Part shown: positions 7,498-15,867 of the stretch, in pieces
Layout of the letters: the number at the start of each line of letters is the position of its first letter
Position numbering within the stretch: the stretch's first letter is position 1
DNA from: DASVTU01 sp036387415
GTDB lineage: Bacteria > Acidobacteriota > Blastocatellia > Pyrinomonadales > Pyrinomonadaceae
DNA length: 55,612 bases
Assembly: GCA_036387415.1 (NCBI GenBank)
Contig: DASVTU010000037.1
Span: forward strand, 1 to 55,612
Direction of reading: 5' to 3'
Notes under the pieces: generated by a model
Database searches by the model: none
Told to the model about the DNA's origin: nothing
What the model saw: only the letters and a program-made list of their open reading frames with translations
Translations under genes and position numbers: made by a program

Positions 7498-9618
7498 TTA
7501 ATTGAGGCCGCTTGTGTTGTCTCTCCTGATTTCTTTGTCCCAGAGACGGAAGAGAATGCGGCGCGAGTTCAGGAAGACGCTGATGATAACCATTAGCCAG
7601 TAGAGCCGCGCCCAACGAGATTCCCAGACCAACGCTCTGAGCGTCTGCAAGAGAAATAAGTTATCCACATACTGAAAGAACTCTTCCCACGAATGCCATG
7701 CACCCTTCTGTGCGAAATCGAAGGCGACGGCGACGAACGCCATCGCCATGCTGAGAACGACGAAAGTAAGCACTGCCTTGATGACCAACATCACGGCGTA
7801 GACAGCTTTCTTAATCAGGAGCGAATAGCGATAGAGGGGCGTGTCGAGATGTCGTTGAAAGAGGTAGATGGTGCGATTCGCCATTCCCATCAACTGCTCT
7901 ATCCGCAGGTAATCAGTGTTCTCAAGTCCCTCAAAAAGTCTCTTGTGGATGCTCTTTCGGACGCGCTTTCGAGCACGCTTGCCCGCGCTCTTGTTGTATT
8001 TGTGATGCTCTCGATAGGCGTCAACTTTGTTGTAAATGCGCGCGGCCACGGTCTCGTAGAGCAGCGTTGAGCGAATCATGCGGAGCGTGTTGAGGTTCAT
8101 CGGCACGTTGTACTCGCGCGCCAGCCCTAGAAAGCTAATCCAGATGCGCGCCGATGTCCGCTCGAACCACTTGGAATGCTTACTCTTGAAGGCGTAGAGG
8201 TCTTGCCAGAAGATGGTTTCAAGCCGCTTGCTGAATTCGTCGATGTCGATGGGCGGGAGCGGTTCGAGGATGGCGAGCGCACTCTGCACCATGCGCCCGA
8301 CATCCTCTCTGCGTTGATAGTAAGCGAGTTGACGCCAGTTGTTGCGTTCGCGCGTGGTGTAAGCTCCGACCGCGCCGAAGTCGATGAAGACGAGCGTGTT
8401 GTTCGGTTGCACCAGCACATTCGAGGGATGCGGGTCGGCGTGAAACAGCAGGTTCTCGAAGATGCCGAACTGGTTAGTCCTGATTAACTTGCGTGCGACG
8501 GCTTTCGGCTCGATGTTCATCTGCCGCAACTGTTCAAGCGCCGCCTCGTCCTGCTGCTCGACGAATGCAATCATGTCGCGCAGCCACAAACCTTCGACAA
8601 ACTCCAACACCAGAACGTCGTCGCCCGACACATCGAAATAGACCTTCGGGGCTGTCACGCGGCGCAGTTTCTTGTGCGCGCGTCGGCGAAACAGTTCCGT
8701 GTGGCGTGCCTCTTTGATGAAGTCCAACTCCTCTATGAGCATCGTGCGAAACTCGAAGAGGAAGTTGTGCGAGAGTCCTTCGTGAATCAACGTGAGAAAC
8801 TCAAGGCCGCGAAAAATCCACGCGAGCGCCTGACAATCAGCGACGAAGACGCTGCCGATACCCGGACGGCGAACCTTGACGGCGACCACCTCGCCCGTCT
8901 TGAGCACAGCCTTATAGACGCAAGCCACGGAAGCCGAGCCGATGGGTTCGGTGTCGAACGCGGCGAAAGTTTCCGCGAGCGGCTGGCCTGTCGTTCGCTC
9001 GATTCGCTTGATGGCATAGTCGGTCGGGAAGGCGGGCACCCTGTCGAGCATCTTCGACAGTTCGACGCCGTAGACGTAAGGCATCAGGTCGATACGCATC
9101 GCCATCTGCTGACCAATTTTGACCGCCGTGCCGCCCAGTCCTTCGATAATCAGGCGGAGACGGACGGCGCGGCGTTCCAACGTGTCCTGTCGGCGTAGTT
9201 TGTCCCACAACCTCTCCGCGTACCAACGCATGACCGCAAACAAATAGACCACCATCCGCGAGAGAACCTTGAAGCGGCCTGCCTTGAAGACCTCGCGGCT
9301 CATCATCGGCGGCACTACCGTGTCGTCCATCTCGCTCGCATCGCCCGGACGCGGCAACATAAACTGCTTCACGTTCCGTGCACGCAAAACCCTGTCGCCG
9401 CGCACGTCTCCGTCTTCGACCAGAAACTGCGGCTCGTCGTTCCATTCCCCGAACTCGTTCCTACGCTCGAATCCTTCCCTCACCGCGCGCCGCAACTTAC
9501 GCGCACGCGTGCGCCCACGCAGATTCACGTTCACCATCGGCGAACGAAAAGTTTTGCGCGACAGGAGTGTGACGGGGTGTGGGTTGCCCTGTGGGTCGTT
9601 CCGTTCGAGATTGTCCAT
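7498..9618 (-). CDS. ABC1/AarF/UbiB-type kinase-like protein
   Basis: The 706-residue protein carries the hallmarks of the UbiB family: the KxGQ motif KIGQ at 167-170, a small-residue loop GSASVACVYKA in place of the usual glycine-rich loop, the lysine of VAVKV at 248, HADPHPSN at 393-400 and FIDFG around 413. Family members are ATPases linked to ubiquinone and other isoprenoid lipid pathways and are often membrane associated. About 110 residues precede the family core, which is long. The C terminus has two hydrophobic segments (about 635-700) likely to span the membrane. The ATG at 9618 has only a weak ribosome site; an in-frame ATG at residue 28 is an alternative. It shares a strand with the MpaB-like oxygenase, which suggests isoprenoid-lipid work. 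Confidence 0.85.
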   Translation of the reverse strand: MDNLERNDPQGNPHPVTLLSRKTFRSPMVNVNLRGRTRARKLRRAVREGFERRNEFGEWNDEPQFLVEDGDVRGDRVLRARNVKQFMLPRPGDASEMDDTVVPPMMSREVFKAGRFKVLSRMVVYLFAVMRWYAERLWDKLRRQDTLERRAVRLRLIIEGLGGTAVKIGQQMAMRIDLMPYVYGVELSKMLDRVPAFPTDYAIKRIERTTGQPLAETFAAFDTEPIGSASVACVYKAVLKTGEVVAVKVRRPGIGSVFVADCQALAWIFRGLEFLTLIHEGLSHNFLFEFRTMLIEELDFIKEARHTELFRRRAHKKLRRVTAPKVYFDVSGDDVLVLEFVEGLWLRDMIAFVEQQDEAALEQLRQMNIEPKAVARKLIRTNQFGIFENLLFHADPHPSNVLVQPNNTLVFIDFGAVGAYTTRERNNWRQLAYYQRREDVGRMVQSALAILEPLPPIDIDEFSKRLETIFWQDLYAFKSKHSKWFERTSARIWISFLGLAREYNVPMNLNTLRMIRSTLLYETVAARIYNKVDAYREHHKYNKSAGKRARKRVRKSIHKRLFEGLENTDYLRIEQLMGMANRTIYLFQRHLDTPLYRYSLLIKKAVYAVMLVIKAVLTFVVLSMAMAFVAVAFDFAQKGAWHSWEEFFQYVDNLFLLQTLRALVWESRWARLYWLMVIISVFLNSRRILFRLWDKEIRRDNTSGLN

Positions 9619-9658
9619 GATGTGTGTTGTGAGTCGCCGTCTTGACAGTTAAGAGGTG

Positions 9659-9684
9659 AAGTCCGCTCCTGAATGGGCGGACTT
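9659..9684 (-). promoter_or_regulatory. Small hairpin between the ABC1-kinase gene and the upstream small gene
   Basis: An 8-bp perfect inverted repeat (AAGTCCGC / GCGGACTT) with a ten-base loop lies in the 273-base gap. It has no following T-run on either strand, so it is a weak terminator candidate or a leader structure. Confidence 0.3.
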
Positions 9685-9891
9685 GCCGGAACAAATTTCG
9701 CTGGCGAACGGCGGGTTTGGAATACGCGAGGAGAAAGCAGAGCGGTTGCCCTGCAGTGGCGGCGATGTGCTTCAACTTGCCCGCCGGACACGGCAGGAAT
9801 GGGCAAGCTGAAGCGCCTGCATAACTGTTTTTTCGTCTGCGGTGCTTACCGCGAAAGCTGCGAGCGACGCTCTGAGGCCATGCCCGCGCTT

Positions 9892-10416
9892 CTAACGGAA
9901 CAGCGGCAGCGTGAAGAATCGAATGGTGTTGCGGAGTCCGCGTGAGAAGCGTTTGCTGTTCACCTTGCGCGCTAGGTCATAGGGCGCATCGCTCGCCACG
10001 CGCAGCGTCCTGCCAAATCCAATGCTGACGTTTTCCAGACCGTCGCGGATGGCTCCGTCCTTCTTGCGCCGCGCCGACTTGTTGCGCCGTCTACGATAAG
10101 TACGCAAGCCCTGTTCGATGGAACGTGCAAGCCGCTTAGAGGCGAGACTGATGCCGTCCTCCCATCTCTGCGGGTCTTTTAGCCCCTTCGAGTATTTCTT
10201 CTTTCGCTTCTTGGTTCTGACTTCATAAACCAGCGGAGCGGTCAACAACACTTGAATGGGTTTCGCCTGTGAGCGCCCGCGTTTGCCGGAATCCGTCCTG
10301 TGGTCAGCGGCGTCGCCGCTGGTTTCGACCGCCGCGCCGTCCGTGTCTTTGTCGGACTTGCTACCCGCCGGGCCGCTCGTCTCCCCGCGTCCTTCATTCT
10401 TGCCAGTCGGTGCCAT
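9892..10416 (-). CDS. Small basic protein, possibly DUF6312-like
   Basis: The product is 174 residues. Its N-terminal third is low-complexity and polar. The remainder is strongly basic, with KKRKKKYSKGL, then a long helical stretch rich in Arg and Lys (TYRRRRNKSARRKKDGAIRD), ending in FFTLPLFR. I recall similar proteins annotated as DUF6312, but I cannot verify that here and no function is known to me. ATG 10416 has a near-perfect AGGAGGT seven bases upstream. It follows the other small basic gene on the same strand by 53 bases, so the two are probably one transcript. The strong positive charge suggests contact with nucleic acid, membrane lipid or an acidic partner. Confidence 0.6.
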   Translation of the reverse strand: MAPTGKNEGRGETSGPAGSKSDKDTDGAAVETSGDAADHRTDSGKRGRSQAKPIQVLLTAPLVYEVRTKKRKKKYSKGLKDPQRWEDGISLASKRLARSIEQGLRTYRRRRNKSARRKKDGAIRDGLENVSIGFGRTLRVASDAPYDLARKVNSKRFSRGLRNTIRFFTLPLFR

Positions 10417-10469
10417 AACTAGACCTCCTTCTGCTGCGCGCCGTGGAGAGGCACGCCGCGATTCCTCAA

Positions 10470-10760
10470 CTAAAAGAAGAAGGGGAAAAGTCCCCCGCCG
10501 CCGCCTCCGCCTTTGCCTTTGCGTTTCTTCTTGTAAATCAAGACGATGGGCACAAGTTGTTTACTGTCGCCCTCGTCGCCGAGGCCAGTACGCACCTCGT
10601 TGAGCACGGCGGCAACTTCGGCCATGAGCCTTCCGCGTCCGCGTTTCAAGTCTTTAATGCGCTTCTTTTTCTCTTTGCCCAGGTCGATGATAATCGGGGC
10701 GGTGCCCGTCGAGGTCATCTCGGACGTGGTTGCCACAATCGGCGTCAATACTGTTGCCAT
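10470..10760 (-). CDS. Small basic protein with poly-glycine and phenylalanine tail, possibly DUF6200-like
   Basis: From ATG 10760 (AAAGGA about ten bases upstream) the protein has 96 residues. A short Thr/Ser/Ala-rich head leads into IIIDLGKEKKKRIKDLKRG, then a helix (AEVAAVLNEV), a beta-like VPIVLIYKKKRKGK, and finally seven glycines followed by LFPFFF. I recall proteins with this IDLGK..KRIK..KRG signature being listed as DUF6200, but cannot check. The Gly7-LFPFFF tail is striking: a flexible linker ending in a hydrophobic anchor that could insert in a membrane or dock in a partner. It is the first gene of a two-gene transcript with the basic protein at 9892. Confidence 0.65.
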   Translation of the reverse strand: MATVLTPIVATTSEMTSTGTAPIIIDLGKEKKKRIKDLKRGRGRLMAEVAAVLNEVRTGLGDEGDSKQLVPIVLIYKKKRKGKGGGGGGGLFPFFF

Positions 10761-11353
10761 TATCGAAACATCCTTTCCCGAATGTTGCTTCATTGCGCTT
10801 CCGCCACTGCTAAAGAATCCGTCGAGGGGTTCAGGAGTGAATGAAGTACATCGGAGTGGTGAGTATTTGAGTTTTCGACCAGTCACCGAGCCGCGTCGAG
10901 ACCGTCCTCGCTCGGAGGTCAGTCCGTAAACGTTGCGTTGACTTTGTGAGTTCTGTTGACCGTCTCGTCAGCAGTTGAAACGCAAACCACGGACGCCCGC
11001 GCGAGGTGAACTGCTCTTGGAAACCGCAGTTTGTGCCAGCATTGTCAAAACAGGATGGAGCGATTTTAGTTAAACGCTCCGCCAAACTGTTCTATCGCCC
11101 GCATGTTGCGTAACGGGTATCACGAATTAAACTGCATTGTCAATTAGTATTGATGTACCGAAGGTTTTCGGGGCGTGGGGTTCGAGCGACGCCGCTTTGC
11201 ATTGTGCGTACGGGTCAAATGGTTTTTGTGGTTCAACGGTCGGGCAGCCCTTTGCGTTACCTAGAAAGTAGCGTCTATGTACTGTAAGCTTTGAACCACT
11301 TGCGTCGGGTAGATAATTCACTTTCACACGTGCTTCGACGGGTCAAAGCTCAG
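10761..11353. other. Gene-free stretch of about 590 bases
   Basis: No convincing gene is present on either strand. A 6-bp hairpin (GGAGCG at 11057-11062 with CGCTCC at 11075-11080) is visible. The stretch must contain the promoters of the two divergent flanking genes, but I cannot place them with confidence. Confidence 0.5.
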
Positions 11354-11992
11354 ATGATACTGGCAATCTTGTTGGCTTCCATCCTTGTATCAATAGTCGT
11401 GCATATTCTGGGAATGGCGGCGGCGGGTCGGCTCATTGGAGCGAAGATAGAGACGATTAGCTTATTCTTCGGCCCGCGCCTCTGGCATTCCAAGATGGGT
11501 GACACGGAGTTTGTTTTGTCTCTCATACCTCTTGGTGGATTCGTGAAGTTCGATGACGGTTTTCAAAAATTTCATCCATTGAAGCGAGTCTTCGTGGCCG
11601 CTTCGGGTTGCGCGTTGCTTCTCGTTCTCGCTGTCGTGGCTTTCGGCTTTTCGGGAGCTTTTCAGAAGTTCTTTAATGGTTTCATGCAAATTCTGTCCGG
11701 CGTGTTGTCGCCGCGTTCGTATGGTTCGCAGTTGTTTTCGACAGCCTATGAGTTTTTAAAGGCGGCTCCATTTCTCGCTTGTTTAGGATTGATAGCAAGC
11801 AAAATGGCGGCGGCGAATATGTTGCCACTTCCCACGATGAACGGCGGCGAAATCATCCTGACTCTTTTGAGTTGGGTCAAGCCGATGCCCGAACGTGTGC
11901 GCGAGCGTATACAGCAGTTTGGATTCCTGATTCTGTTGATTATCCTCATCTGTTGGATTGTGGCTTTCGTCTACTTCCTTATAGGATTTTAG
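11354..11992 (+). CDS. Degenerate M50 (site-2) protease homologue, probably inactive
   Basis: The product (212 residues from ATG 11354) has the membrane layout of RseP/site-2 proteases: a first hydrophobic helix with the zinc-site position, a LIPLGGFVKF segment as in the family, and a late LPLPTMNGGE segment before the last helices. The catalytic residues are lost. HExxH is replaced by His17-Ile-Leu-Gly-Met21, and the third ligand in the usual LDG motif is Asn163. It may act as a pseudoprotease that binds membrane substrates, or it may be decaying. Good codon structure and no frameshift argue for a working non-catalytic protein. The frame is open back to 11291 but only from a TTG; neither start has a strong ribosome site. 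Confidence 0.7.
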   Translation: MILAILLASILVSIVVHILGMAAAGRLIGAKIETISLFFGPRLWHSKMGDTEFVLSLIPLGGFVKFDDGFQKFHPLKRVFVAASGCALLLVLAVVAFGFSGAFQKFFNGFMQILSGVLSPRSYGSQLFSTAYEFLKAAPFLACLGLIASKMAAANMLPLPTMNGGEIILTLLSWVKPMPERVRERIQQFGFLILLIILICWIVAFVYFLIGF

Positions 11993-12110
11993 CGCGAAGA
12001 CTGGAAAACGTATTCTAGTCCGGCGGTCGCTACGAGACGGAAAGTTGATGGTCGCCACACGCAGAGATGCCCGAACGCTTTCAAGAGAACCGGGGTTGTA
12101 TTAGTCTCAA

Positions 12111-12773
12111 ATGAAACTGCCTGAGGAACAATTTCACCGACTGCTTGAATGGCTCGATGCAGACCCCGAACAGGCCGGGAGTTTGTATCTGCGAATACGC
12201 GATGAACTGGTGAGCTATTTCCGACGACGCGCGGCGTGGGTGGCGGCAGAGGAATTAGCGGATGCAACCATCGACCGCGTTGCCAGCAAGACAGACGCCT
12301 TGTTTGGCTCCGATTACAACGCGGAAGACGCGTCGAAAGCGAGCGACAAGTTACCCTATTTCAAAGCGGTCGCACGTTTTATCTATCTGGAATATTTGAA
12401 TTCTCACCGGAGCAAAGCGACAGGTTATTCACACGAAGAAATCGAGAGATACCACGCGCGGCGCAACAAAACCGACATCCACGAATCTCCGTCGGGAGAG
12501 CGGAAATCGGAGCATGAGTTGCGCTTTGAATGTATGGAAGAATGTCTCGCACAACTCACAGAGATTAACCGCCGAATGATAACTCTGTATTATCAGATGA
12601 ACAGTCTCGAAGGCGTGGAGGCGCAAAAAGAGCGCAAGGCATCCGACGCGCGGCAAGAGTTGGCGTCGGCGCTCGGCATACCGCTCAATACGTTGAGGGT
12701 CAGACTCCATCGCGTCAGGGGAAGTCTGCGAGAATGCCTCTTTGCGTGTTTGGGGAAAAAGAATCGAGAATGA
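12111..12773 (+). CDS. ECF-like RNA polymerase sigma factor
   Basis: The 220-residue protein looks like a sigma-70 family factor of the compact type. The N-terminal part (FHRLLEWLDADPEQAG, then ELADATIDRVASK) resembles region 2, and the C-terminal part (LGIPLNTLRVRLHRVRGSLRECL) is a region-4 helix-turn-helix. Between them is a linker of about 90 residues. Factors with this opening sequence style are frequent in Acidobacteriota. The gene for a matching anti-sigma-like protein starts 62 bases downstream, so this is probably a signal-responsive pair. It could direct expression of the plasmid's large chaperone operon, but no shared promoter motif was established. Confidence 0.75.
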   Translation: MKLPEEQFHRLLEWLDADPEQAGSLYLRIRDELVSYFRRRAAWVAAEELADATIDRVASKTDALFGSDYNAEDASKASDKLPYFKAVARFIYLEYLNSHRSKATGYSHEEIERYHARRNKTDIHESPSGERKSEHELRFECMEECLAQLTEINRRMITLYYQMNSLEGVEAQKERKASDARQELASALGIPLNTLRVRLHRVRGSLRECLFACLGKKNRE

Positions 12774-12835
12774 AATTAATATCAATTTTGACACATAAGG
12801 TTTAGGACTACGTTCGGAGAGGATTCCGTGGAGTC

Positions 12836-13360
12836 ATGCGAAGACTGGACTTCGACGAAGAGATTAAGCAACTACGCGCCGCGCTCGACGCAGAAGACCC
12901 GACGCTACGAGAACAAGGGCTCACTGAGGAGCAACACTCCGCGAACGAGTCTCCGCCAGAGGACGTTTTGCGCGATGAACCGTTGCTCCGACGTTACCTG
13001 TTGGGCGAGCCTTTGCCGGATGAGGAGAGGCGACGGGTCGAGAAGCGGTTCGTGGCCGATGAAGCGTACGCGGCGTGGGTGGAACTCCTCGCAGACGAAT
13101 TGACGGAAGATTATCTGCTCGGCGCGTTGACGCACGACGAGGCGGACAGTTTTGAAAAGCGTTTTTTGTCTACACCTGAAAGAGTTGAAATTTTCAGGTC
13201 GATGGAGACTGTCATCGAAGTCGCCGGACGCGCGGAGTCGACGACAGATAATGCAGGCGGCGAGCCTGATACGTGGGTCAATCGGTATGTCCGCGCCGCC
13301 CTCCGGCGGACAAAAAAGAGAGACAAGGACAAGAAGCCGTCCGACGTAAAGAAGAAATAG
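12836..13360 (+). CDS. Anti-sigma-factor-like acidic protein
   Basis: The 174-residue protein contains two copies of an acidic helical motif: LLRRYLLGEPLPDEERRRVE followed by a partner segment with ADELTEDYLLGALTHDEADS. This 'Y-L-x-G-x-L..EE/DE' arrangement is typical of soluble or membrane anti-sigma factors encoded beside ECF factors in Acidobacteriota and cyanobacteria. Residues 1-50 are acidic and variable; the C terminus is very Lys-rich with no membrane helix, so the protein should be cytoplasmic. It is unlike classical zinc-binding anti-sigma factors because it has no cysteines. Its partner is the sigma factor directly upstream. Confidence 0.65.
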   Translation: MRRLDFDEEIKQLRAALDAEDPTLREQGLTEEQHSANESPPEDVLRDEPLLRRYLLGEPLPDEERRRVEKRFVADEAYAAWVELLADELTEDYLLGALTHDEADSFEKRFLSTPERVEIFRSMETVIEVAGRAESTTDNAGGEPDTWVNRYVRAALRRTKKRDKDKKPSDVKKK

Positions 13361-13481
13361 AGTCGCCCCGGCACTACTGGATAAATCATGCCGGATGAGT
13401 CATGCCCGAGAACATTCCAGACGAATCAGCCCTGACAACATTCGGTGAGAATCGTGAGCGGTCGTCGCTCCCGTCTCATCG

Positions 13482-15455
13482 CTAACGGTCGCTGGCATCC
13501 TCGGCCTGTTCGACCAGACCCGCGCGCGTCGCCCATAGCCGCACAGTCTTATCCCAACTCCCCGTCGCCACAGACGCGCCATCGGGCGAGAAGTCGATGG
13601 CGGAAACAACGTCGTCGCAGGTGCCCAGAACGCTCATCTTGTCCGATTGCAAATCCCAGAGGCGCACTGTTTTATCGTTGCTGGCGGAGGCGAGAGTCGC
13701 GCTGTCGGGCGAGAAGGCGATGCCGCGCACAGCCCCTTCGCACATCCCCAGAACGCGCATGACGCCGGTCTGTAAATCCCAGACGCGTATTTTGTAATCC
13801 CAACCTCCGGCGGCGAGACTCGACCCGTCGGGCGAGAAGGCGATGGAGCGAAGGTCGTTGTCTTGAGAGTCGAAGATAACGCGGAGTTCGCCCGTCTCGA
13901 TGTTCCAGATAAGAATCGTTTTATCATCGCTTTCCGCCGCGAGACTCTGTCCATCGTTCGAGAAGGCCAGAGACCACACGACGCCGACGCAACGCGCAGC
14001 GAATTTGACCGCGCCTGTGCTTGCATCCCAGACGGCGACGGAACCGTCGCTGCTGCCGGAGGCGACGTGTCTGCCGTCGGGCGAGAAGGCGACCGAGCGT
14101 ATCGGCTGCTGCGTCGTTCCGAGAATCCTCGTCGCTTCCGCGTCCACTTCCCAGAGGCGGACGGTTTGGTCGTCGCTCCCTGAAACGACCGCTTTGCCGT
14201 CGGGCGCGAAATCCACCGACGAGACGTAAGAGAAGCCGGATTTGCCGGAACCGCAACGCCCCATGATGCGTTCCTGCGCGGTTTCTGTGTTCCACAGACG
14301 CACGACGTTATCGTTGCTCCCCGAAGCGACGTACTTGCCATCGGGCGAGAAGGCGACGGAACGCACCGCGCTGACACACTTACCGAGCGTGCCGTATCTG
14401 ACCGCGACGACATTCGCCGACGCCGTGCGCTCAAACGTCGGTTGGCTCTCATCTTGGGAGACGGCGCGTGTCGCATAGCGTGTTGCCAGCAGCGTCTCGT
14501 CGTTGTCGCTTGAAGCGCCCGACAGTTTCAACTCCGCCGCACACAAGCGCAACGCATGACGCATCGCGGCGGCTGTGGGGAAACGTCCGTCGGGGTCGAA
14601 GCTGAGAGCTTTAGTGAGGATGGCGGCGACCGACGGCGGAATGTCTGCGTTGAGTTCATCTGCGGGGCGCAAGGGGTCTGGAAGGCGCGACCAGAGATGT
14701 CGCGCACGTTTGGCGGCGTCGGGCGGAAGTTCGCCCGTGATGAGGTGATGGAGCGTCGCGCCGAGCGAGTAGATGTCGCTGCGCGGCGATGTCTCATGCG
14801 ACAAGATGAGACTCAATTGCGCCGGATGCGTGGCGGAAAATGTCTCGACCCAGTGGCGCGCTCTCATGTGTTGCTCCGGCGGAGAATAGCCGGACGTGTA
14901 GACGACCAGATTGTACTGCGACTGCATGGTTGACATGAGTCCGGCGGAACCCGTCGCCGCGCCGAAATCGAGGAGAAAGATTTCGCCGCGCGGGGTGAGT
15001 TTCAGGTTAAGCGGCTTGATGTCGCGGTGGATGACTGGATGCTGGTCGTTGCTGCTCTGATGAAGGTTGCCGAGCGCGTCGAGCAAAACGTCCGCCCACG
15101 CGAGTACCTCCGCGAGCGAAAAAGGCGTGCCGCGCGTTCTGAGAATGCGCCCCAAATCTTCGCCGGGAATATATTCCATGACGAGATATTGCGCGTTTTT
15201 TTGCGTGAAGTAGTCGATGACTTTGGGGAAGGCAGGATGGCGCAGGTTGGCGAGCAGTTTGGCTTCACGCGTGAAGGCTTTGCGGGCGGTCTCGCCGCCG
15301 TGCGACGCCGCATCCAACGTCAGGAGATTTACCTTGACGGCGACGTGCGCGGCGAGTCGCTGGTCGAAAGCGAGGTAAACCGCGCCCATGCCGCCGCGTC
15401 CTAACCTTTTAATGATTTTGTAGCGGTCGGCGAGAATTGTATCGGGAGCAACCAT
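13482..15455 (-). CDS. Serine/threonine protein kinase with WD40 repeat domain
   Basis: The 657-residue protein has an N-terminal eukaryotic-like kinase domain (about 10-290). The glycine-rich loop is GRGGMGAVY (19-27), the ATP lysine Lys41, the helix-C glutamate Glu64, the catalytic loop HRD 143-145 and DFG 163-165, so it should be active. From about residue 350 come seven WD40 repeats, each with the pattern FSPDG..(V/L)ASGS.D..(V)RLW, which would form one seven-bladed propeller for binding partners. There is no membrane helix, so it is cytoplasmic. It is divergent from the chaperone operon, whose kinase gene starts 412 bases away, with a strong plus-strand promoter in between. Its targets are unknown. 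Confidence 0.92.
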   Translation of the reverse strand: MVAPDTILADRYKIIKRLGRGGMGAVYLAFDQRLAAHVAVKVNLLTLDAASHGGETARKAFTREAKLLANLRHPAFPKVIDYFTQKNAQYLVMEYIPGEDLGRILRTRGTPFSLAEVLAWADVLLDALGNLHQSSNDQHPVIHRDIKPLNLKLTPRGEIFLLDFGAATGSAGLMSTMQSQYNLVVYTSGYSPPEQHMRARHWVETFSATHPAQLSLILSHETSPRSDIYSLGATLHHLITGELPPDAAKRARHLWSRLPDPLRPADELNADIPPSVAAILTKALSFDPDGRFPTAAAMRHALRLCAAELKLSGASSDNDETLLATRYATRAVSQDESQPTFERTASANVVAVRYGTLGKCVSAVRSVAFSPDGKYVASGSNDNVVRLWNTETAQERIMGRCGSGKSGFSYVSSVDFAPDGKAVVSGSDDQTVRLWEVDAEATRILGTTQQPIRSVAFSPDGRHVASGSSDGSVAVWDASTGAVKFAARCVGVVWSLAFSNDGQSLAAESDDKTILIWNIETGELRVIFDSQDNDLRSIAFSPDGSSLAAGGWDYKIRVWDLQTGVMRVLGMCEGAVRGIAFSPDSATLASASNDKTVRLWDLQSDKMSVLGTCDDVVSAIDFSPDGASVATGSWDKTVRLWATRAGLVEQAEDASDR

Positions 15456-15479
15456 CGGTGAAGCCCTGAAACCTATTTG

Positions 15480-15507
15480 TTGACAACCAAACCGACGCGA
15501 CTATAAT
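15480..15507 (+). promoter_or_regulatory. Near-consensus promoter for the chaperone operon, with a long leader
   Basis: TTGACA at 15480-15485 and a perfect TATAAT at 15502-15507 are separated by 16 bases. This is the best promoter in the window. The first supported gene begins at 15868, leaving a leader of about 350 bases. I see no convincing gene in 15508-15867; a 78-codon open frame at 15543 has no clear ribosome site or recognisable content. Confidence 0.6.
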
Positions 15508-15867
15508 CCACGCGACCACTCGGAGTCTTCACATAATATACCTTGAGAAGCTCCTCGCACAGTTTCGGGGAAGCGCCGCCGTCGCCGCGACAAGACTTCT
15601 GTCCGGCCTCGACGCTCGAAACAAAAACGCTTCAACCCACGGTAGACAGTATCAATCTCCTGTCCGATGTTTTCCATCCGGCGTTCGCCGAGACGCGTGC
15701 GCGGGCGAACACACGACTCGTCTTGTCGTCGTTTCGCGTGTCAATCGTGCAGATGGCACGCGCCTTCCGCCGTGCGTGAGATGAAAGCAAAAGCGCGTGG
15801 AGATTGTGTGTAACGTTTATCCCCGAAGCCTCAATAGAGTTTGCAAAGGAGATGGCAGGGAGACTTT

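Noticed and set aside
10470..10500. Poly-glycine codon run as an assembly or frameshift artefact
   Set aside because: The frame stays open through it and ends at once in a stop after LFPFFF, with good ribosome site and composition upstream, so it is read as real.
15543..15779. 78-codon open frame in the leader of the chaperone operon
   Set aside because: No clear ribosome site, odd composition and no family resemblance; left as possible leader sequence only.
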